This document shows positions 59,217 through 64,000 of a DNA stretch of 64,000 nucleotides, piece by piece. The DNA is from Weizmannia acidilactici (GTDB lineage Bacteria > Bacillota > Bacilli > Bacillales > Bacillaceae_C), in the NCBI RefSeq assembly GCF_008974185.1, contig NZ_BKZP01000015.1:1-64000 (forward strand). The letters run 5' to 3'. The position numbers were made by a program, and so were the translations under genes. The notes beneath the pieces are model-generated. The model saw only the letters and a program-made list of their open reading frames with translations, was not told the DNA's origin and did no database searches. The stretch's first letter is position 1. The number at the start of each line of letters is the position of its first letter.

Positions 59217-60450
59217 GGCATTTTTTGCGGATTCATGTCATTTTTCGGTTCAGGTGATTTCACGAGGAAAAGGTAGTCCGTTGTTGCTTCTGCGGCCTAC
59301 CGTTCAGGGGAACGTCTGAAAGATGAGCAGATAGGAGAAACGAAATTCTACAAACGAAACGTCAAACCGGAAACCATGATTTTAGCCCCTTCCAACGCTC
59401 CAAAATGGGTCTATGACCGCCAGTAGCTTTGGAATAAAGTCGAAGAATCGGAAAACCGCAAAAACTCCCGGTTGGCAAGGGAATTCAACGTGGCTTTGCC
59501 AAAAGAACTGAATCATGGCCAACAGCGTAAACTCCTGACAAACTTTGTCCAGGAACAATTCGTTGACCGGGGGATGATTGCGAATATTGCCATTCACCGG
59601 GATGATGAAAACGATCCTCATGCTCATGTATTGTTGACGACAAGGGAGATCTCCGAAAAAGGTTTTGAGGGGAAAAACCGGGACTGGGATAAAAAAGAAT
59701 TGCTTGAACAGTGGCGTGAGCAATGGTCCGAACATGCCAACCGGGCGCTTGAAAAAGCCGGCACAAAAGACCGGATTACCCACCTTTCCCATAAAGACAG
59801 GGGGCTTGAGATCCTGCCGACCGTCCATCTTGGACATGTTGCCCATGAAATGGAATCGAAAGGCAAGGGAAGTTCACGGGGCACCATTAATGCCGAACTG
59901 AAGGCCTATAATGCCGTTGTCATTGACCTTCAAAAGTATCGGGAAGAGAAGGAAGCCTTACAGCACCGGATTGTTCAGCAGTATCGGTTAAACAGCCTTT
60001 CAACACCTGAGAAGAATGGGTTTCCCTAAAGACTGCGCAGAACCTCATTGGCGCTGAACCTACGGTTGAAAATATCCGGGCTGCCCTACAGGAAACGGAA
60101 AAACAGGAAGCGCAGTTGCGGCAGCAACAAACCCAATTGCTCGATATGCAGGCCGAATTCAACGCCATCAACGACTTGTACGAAAGCATGCACAACACCG
60201 AAATCCGTATTCTCATAGAGGAAAACGGCTTGAAACGTATGAATCCTTTTCAAGCCTATACACCGGGATTTAAAGAGGGAAAAGTAAGCGCAAATCCGCA
60301 TCTTAAAACGTGATTTAGACCGGAGAAACGAACTGCTTAAAACGTACCAAAACAAGCTTCATTTCAGTGACAAAGACGAATTTGAGCGCCTGAAAAAGAT
60401 TACGATGAAATTGCCGAATTTTTATTTCGCGGGAAAAACTTAGAAAACAG
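59215..60450 (+). pseudogene. Decayed MobQ/MobL-type relaxase
   Basis: The N-terminal MAFFADSCHFSVQVISRGKG reads to about 59274, then a one-base shift gives SVVASAAYRSGERLKDEQIG, a TAG stop at 59425 replaces a codon in DRQ-x-LWNKVEE, and the frame resumes through ALPKELN. The three-histidine metal motif IAIHRDDENDPHAHVLLTTR is intact at about 59586-59645. A stop at about 60027 and later shifts break up the C-terminal coiled coil (QETEKQEAQLRQQQTQLL). It is a relaxase nicking protein from a mobilisable plasmid or element; no partner genes or oriT were recognised. Confidence 0.85.
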
Positions 60451-60464
60451 GGGTAGTGATAATA

Positions 60465-60978
60465 ATGAAAAAGGGAAAATTCCTTCCAAAAGCTTTATCT
60501 ATTGCTTTAGTTTTGGCTTAATAGCACCTGCTCTACCGAATGCAATAGCCCATGCTGAAACTTCAGATGACACTCAAGTTCAATCAAATTCACAATCTGC
60601 TTCTAGCGATATCCTCTATGAAGATAGCACATTTAAAATAACTCAAACTGACACCGCTCGCTAGAACAGTTCTGAACAAAGAAACTAATCAGGTCACCAC
60701 TTTAACCTTCACCAATTGTAAGCTTAGTAGCTTCATCTTCCGGATATACTAATCCAGTTCATTTCACACATAATGGCCGTACTTACTATTACGTTACTAC
60801 TTACAAATACAATACTAAAACCGCAGGAGATGAAGAAAACACCGCATGGGGATTTTATCATGTATGAGTAAAATGTTTACGAGGAGTAGATAAGTTTAGG
60901 AATATTCTAACAAAAGAAAGAACAAAGAAAGGAACTCTCACCTCTGATAAAATGATTTTTGGTAGAAAATCAAAATAA
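60465..60978 (+). pseudogene. Decayed gene for a small secreted protein, possible peptide precursor
   Basis: The start MKKGKFLPKALSIALVLA is a signal-peptide front; after a one-base shift it continues LIAPALPNAIAHAETSDD with a likely cleavage after AHA. The mature part then runs through two more disturbances (near 60660 and 60718) to SLVASSSGYTNPVHFTHNG with YYYVTTYKYN, a TGA at 60865 after NTAWGFYHV, and a tail rich in Lys/Thr to 60978. No family recognised. It came with or after the relaxase insertion. Confidence 0.55.
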
Positions 60979-61391
60979 GGTCACTCGGCGATCTGTCTGA
61001 CGGTCCTTATATTTTCTTCGTTTAAAAGTCAAAGGACCAAAAAGGGTTTCCAGTGTATAAGACTGTCTTTCTCGATATTCAAACCGTTTAAAATCCGATT
61101 TTCCATAAACCAGACATCAAGTTCTTCAAAAATGTGCGATAGAATGACTCGGAAGTATGTTTTAGCTGTTTGAATTAAGCCATCCGTGTTGCGGGCTTCA
61201 AGGGCGAGCATGCGAGGGCGAAGCCTTTACCCTTGAAGAGCCGAAACAGATGGCTAAAATTAAAAAAGACGAAAATCGAATATCGAAGGTTGAGAGGGAC
61301 CTCCCGCAAAAACTTGACTCACTCATTAAAATATCTTAGCCAAGAATATTACAAAAGCAGTATACTATTTAAAAAATGGGGAAGAAAAACA
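60979..61391. other. Gap with unidentified coding fragments and perR-side junction
   Basis: A minus-strand 60-codon frame at 61029-61211 (LIQTAKTYFRVILSHIFEEL) looks protein-like and may be a transposase or plasmid-gene fragment, but I cannot place it. On the plus strand a short frame ending KKDENRISKVERDLPQKLD (to about 61338) is similar in quality. A weak hairpin (ATAAGG/CCTTAT) follows the secreted-gene remnant. No promoter for the next gene is convincing. Confidence 0.3.
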
Positions 61392-62342
61392 ATGAAAATT
61401 GTCTTCACTTTTCAGCCTGGAAAAACTTTGTTGGCTGATTTAAATACAAATTTTCCGGGAATAGATTTTCTTGCTTTCCGAGGAATTGAAACGGCACAAG
61501 AAGCGCTCGGGGATGCGGAAGTGATCGCCACGTATGGCGAGGATCTGACAGAAGAAATCGTCATGCCGCTTCCCCGTTTGAAATGGGTGATGGTTTTTTC
61601 GGCCGGAATTGAAAAAATGCCGTTAGACGCACTAAGGAAAAAAGGCGTGTTTGTTACCAATGCGCGGGGCATCCATAAAATCCCGATGGCGGAATATACT
61701 TTTGGCTGTTTGCTCCGTCACGCAAAGTCTTTTGACCTGTTCCGTATCCGGCAGGAAAAACATGAATGGGTCCCCGATGCGCCTTTAAGCGAGATCAGCG
61801 GCCGCTGTATCATGATTGTCGGTATGGGCGCAATCGGAAGCGAAATTGCCCGCCTTGCGAAGGCGTTCGGCATGAAGGTGATCGGTGTGAATACGAACGG
61901 TAGAAAAACGGAGAATGCGGATGAAATGTATACGCCGGATACGATGGTAAGCGCCTTAAATGAGGCGGATTACGTGGTTTCCGTGTTGCCGAGTACGAAG
62001 ACAACCCGCCATTTTTATACGAAAACGCATTTCGAGGCAATGAAGCCGTCTGCGGTTTGGATTAATATCGGGCGCGGGGACGCAGTGGAGCCACAGGTGC
62101 TGATCGATGCGCTGCAATCCGGAAAGATCGCGCATGCGTATTTGGATGTGTTCGATGAGGAGCCGCTGCCGCCGGAACACCTGTTTTGGAAAATAGAAAA
62201 TATCACGATCACACCGCACATCTCCAGCCATTCGGAACATTATTTGCCGCGTGCGATGGAAATCTTCCGGCACAATTTACATACTTATTTAACCAAAGGA
62301 AGAGATTATATTAATACCGTTGATTTAGAAAAGGGGTATTAA
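61392..62342 (+). CDS. D-2-hydroxyacid dehydrogenase
   Basis: A 316-residue NAD(P)-dependent enzyme. The cofactor motif is IVGMGAIGSEIARLA (about 139-153). Catalytic Arg is in NIGRGDAVE, Glu in DVFDEEPLPPEHLFW and His in ITPHISSHS. The substrate could be glyoxylate, hydroxypyruvate or another 2-keto acid. I start at 61392 (MKIVFTFQPG) because GGGGAAG is upstream; the frame is open for 53 codons before it but that part is not family-like. The cobalamin adenosyltransferase gene follows after one base. Confidence 0.88.
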   Translation: MKIVFTFQPGKTLLADLNTNFPGIDFLAFRGIETAQEALGDAEVIATYGEDLTEEIVMPLPRLKWVMVFSAGIEKMPLDALRKKGVFVTNARGIHKIPMAEYTFGCLLRHAKSFDLFRIRQEKHEWVPDAPLSEISGRCIMIVGMGAIGSEIARLAKAFGMKVIGVNTNGRKTENADEMYTPDTMVSALNEADYVVSVLPSTKTTRHFYTKTHFEAMKPSAVWINIGRGDAVEPQVLIDALQSGKIAHAYLDVFDEEPLPPEHLFWKIENITITPHISSHSEHYLPRAMEIFRHNLHTYLTKGRDYINTVDLEKGY

Positions 62343-62343
62343 C

Positions 62344-62898
62344 ATGAGGATTTATACGCGATCGGGGGATAAAGGGACGACATCCCTCGTTTACGGGGCA
62401 AGGGTGCCGAAAAATGATCCGCGTGTTGAAGCGTATGGCACATGCGATGAAGCGAATTCGATGATCGGGCTTGCGCTCGCGTTTCTACATTCGGAACATT
62501 TTCCAGAAAAAGAAGAGGTAGAACAAATTTTCAGCCGCGTCCAAACGATGTTATTCCATGCAGGGGCGGAACTTTCCACGCCCCCGGGGAAAGAAGTGCA
62601 ATGGAAATTAAAACAGGAGTATATTGACGAGCTTGAGACGGTGATTGACAAATGGGACGCGCAGCTTGAACTGTTAAAAATGTTCATTTTGCCTGGGGGC
62701 CATCCGGCGGCGGCAGCCATGCACGCGGCGCGGACGGTTGTCAGGAGAGCGGAACGATGCAGTGTTTCGGTGGGAGGCGTGAATCCGCTAGTACTGCCGT
62801 TTTTAAACCGCCTGTCCGATTTCCTGTTTGTGGCGGCAAGATTCATCAACCACTGCTTAGGGATAAAAGACCAGCCGCTTCATCCGCTTGGGGATTAA
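62344..62898 (+). CDS. yvqK: Cob(I)alamin adenosyltransferase, PduO type
   Basis: A 184-residue enzyme that adds the adenosyl group from ATP to cob(I)alamin. The N-terminal MRIYTRSGDKGTTSLVYGARV forms the ATP loop; AYGTCDEANSMIGLA and RTVVRRAERC plus LNRLSDFLFVAAR hold the conserved Arg/Glu/Asp residues. AAGGGG is 7 bases upstream of the ATG. It is probably cotranscribed with the dehydrogenase. In B. subtilis yvqK is elsewhere, so this pairing is local. Confidence 0.93.
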   Translation: MRIYTRSGDKGTTSLVYGARVPKNDPRVEAYGTCDEANSMIGLALAFLHSEHFPEKEEVEQIFSRVQTMLFHAGAELSTPPGKEVQWKLKQEYIDELETVIDKWDAQLELLKMFILPGGHPAAAAMHAARTVVRRAERCSVSVGGVNPLVLPFLNRLSDFLFVAARFINHCLGIKDQPLHPLGD

Positions 62899-62975
62899 TT
62901 GAGAAAAACGAAACGTTTTCACATCATCCTGCATAAAAAAAGAAAACCTGAAATAAATGAATTTCTTCATTTTAT

Positions 62976-63005
62976 TTGACAAAACCGCACTTTTTTTTGT
63001 AAACT
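62976..63005 (+). promoter_or_regulatory. Sigma-A promoter of perR
   Basis: TTGACA (62976-62981) and TAAACT (63000-63005) are 18 bp apart. The start would fall near 63012, inside the PerR box. Confidence 0.65.
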
Positions 63006-63007
63006 TT

Positions 63008-63022
63008 TTATAAAGATTATAA
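63008..63022. promoter_or_regulatory. PerR box
   Basis: TTATAAAGATTATAA differs at one base from the PerR consensus TTATAATNATTATAA. It overlaps the predicted start site of perR, consistent with autoregulation. Confidence 0.8.
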
Positions 63023-63060
63023 ATTAAGAATGATAATCGTTAGAAAAGAGGTGCATGACG

Positions 63061-63507
63061 GTGTCAGAGCAGCAGTTGAACAAAGCACTGGAAACATTAA
63101 AGCAGTCGGGTGTCCGTATTACCCCTCAACGTCATGCGATACTGGAATATTTGATTGAGTCCATGTCACATCCAACGGCCGATGAAATTTATAAGGCACT
63201 TGAGGGTAAATTCCCGAATATGAGTGTGGCCACCGTTTACAATAACTTGCGTGTTTTTAAGGAAATCGGATTAGTAAAAGAGCTGACTTACGGCGATGCT
63301 TCAAGCCGTTTCGATTTTGTTACTTCGAATCATTACCACATTATTTGCGAAGATTGCGGAAAAATTGTGGATTTCCACTATCCTGGCTTGGATGAAGTGG
63401 AACAGCTCGCCTCACAGGTGACCGGTTTTAAAGTGAGCCACCATCGTATGGAAATTTACGGTACATGCCCGGAATGTAGCAAAAAGCACAGTTATGTCAA
63501 AAGTTGA
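63061..63507 (+). CDS. perR: Peroxide-responsive repressor PerR
   Basis: A 148-residue Fur-family repressor. With the GTG start at 63061 the numbering equals B. subtilis PerR: regulatory-metal ligands His37, Asp85, His91, His93 and Asp104, and zinc cysteines Cys96, Cys99, Cys136 and Cys139 are all present. H2O2 oxidises the histidines of the Fe form and releases DNA. GAGGTG is 7 bases before this GTG but abuts the ATG at 63055. The bcp-perR neighbourhood is conserved apart from the 59.2-61.4 kb insertion and the two genes after it. Confidence 0.95.
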   Translation: MSEQQLNKALETLKQSGVRITPQRHAILEYLIESMSHPTADEIYKALEGKFPNMSVATVYNNLRVFKEIGLVKELTYGDASSRFDFVTSNHYHIICEDCGKIVDFHYPGLDEVEQLASQVTGFKVSHHRMEIYGTCPECSKKHSYVKS

Positions 63508-63527
63508 ATAATGCTCTCATACCGGTT

Positions 63528-63554
63528 GAACTGGTCCATTCCAGTTCTTTTTTT
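63528..63554 (+). terminator. terminator after perR
   Basis: A perfect 7-bp stem, GAACTGG with CCAGTTC, closes TCCATT and runs into seven T's. From 63555 to 63947 I see no gene I can support. Confidence 0.8.
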
Positions 63555-63947
63555 ATTGCTGTGGATCTGCTTTTAAGGATCCGGCTCGACCGTTTTTTCC
63601 GTAGTTTTCGCGTCTGAAACATTTTGTCCAGTTCATAACCCGGAAAGTACTGCAGTTCAAACGTGCAGCCCGCGATAAAAATCCAAAAAATTTTTTTCTC
63701 AGAATTCCCACGGATTTATTCACCAATATACATTCCAAAATCGGTGTGGAATCTTAATGAAACAACAAACATCGAGTAATCATGCAAACGTTTTCATAAA
63801 TAAAAGCGATTCTGTGATGTATTCCACACAAAGCCTGCTGTAATTTCCACAATGCCCAAACCGAAGATCCCCTATGATAAAGATGTACCGATGATCAACC
63901 TTCATGAAGGAAATCAAAAAGGAAATATGCCAGGAGGAGGTACAAAA

Positions 63948-64000
63948 ATGAGACAGTCATCCAACACGACATTGGAAATATCGAAAACGAAGATGAAGTA
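63948..64000 (+). CDS. 5' end of an unidentified gene (truncated by window)
   Basis: AGGAGGAGG lies 7 bases before ATG. The 17 visible codons, MRQSSNTTLEISKTKMK, run open to the window edge. The ribosome binding site is strong, but too little sequence is visible to assign a product. Confidence 0.5.
   Translation, partial: MRQSSNTTLEISKTKMK

Noticed and set aside
63553..63738. 61-codon minus-strand frame after perR
   Set aside because: No ribosome binding site, overlaps the perR terminator and has no family-like sequence.

Overview
The window is a contiguous chromosomal segment of a Gram-positive, spore-forming Bacillaceae. Support comes from strong AGGAGG-type ribosome binding sites, frequent GTG/TTG starts, five T-box leaders, two small acid-soluble spore protein genes (sspK, sspE) and a gene order that follows the Bacillus subtilis recX-yfhH-sspK-yfhP-mutY and fabL-sspE-ygaB-ygaC-ygaD-gsaB-bcp-perR blocks. 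A member of the Heyndrickxia/Weizmannia (Bacillus) coagulans group is my best guess; this is inference, not shown by a marker gene.

Layout. 1-4.7 kb: a BI-1/YetJ membrane protein, a CYP152-type fatty acid hydroxylase P450, an orphan glycosyltransferase-like protein, two small membrane proteins and a decayed RsbR-type STAS gene. 4.7-18 kb: branched-chain amino acid island, with brnQ (importer, Ile-type T-box) on the minus strand and ilvD-[T-box]-ilvB-ilvN-ilvC-leuA-leuB-leuC-leuD-ilvA on the plus strand, with a CcpA cre-like site upstream of the ilvD promoter. 18-26.3 kb: a HAD hydrolase, an orphan PTS IIC-like transporter with a structured leader, a serine operon (class V aminotransferase plus serA, Ser-type T-box) and a chemoreceptor. 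26.5-33.6 kb: trpE-G-D-CF-B-A behind two tandem Trp T-boxes, with trpC and trpF fused. The operon is followed by a cluster of DnaA-box-like 9-mers.

33.8-38.2 kb: small yfhD, yfhE, recX, yfhH, sspK, yfhP and mutY. 38.5-45.7 kb: glutamate synthase (gltB/gltD) with the divergent activator gltC and a GltC-box-like site. 45.8-49.8 kb: fabL, sspE, ygaB, ygaC, ygaD. 49.8-54.6 kb: an intergenic MITE-like repeat, then a complete muropeptide recycling operon mupG-murQ-murP-murR. 54.6-59.1 kb: ygaE, a frameshifted amidotransferase gene, gsaB, a small K+ channel and bcp. 59.2-61.4 kb: an insertion with a wrecked MobQ-type relaxase and a wrecked secreted-protein gene, sitting between bcp and perR. 61.4-64 kb: a D-2-hydroxyacid dehydrogenase, a PduO-type cobalamin adenosyltransferase, perR with a PerR box, and the first codons of an unidentified gene.

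The functional theme is amino acid supply controlled by tRNA charging: Ile (brnQ and ilvB leaders), Ser (aminotransferase-serA) and Trp (trp operon) are all read by T-boxes, while gltBD/gltC links nitrogen assimilation and cre/CcpA links carbon status. Several genes carry likely frameshifts (ilvA start, amidotransferase, relaxase, secreted protein, STAS remnant). These could be real decay or, for the homopolymer cases, base-calling errors.
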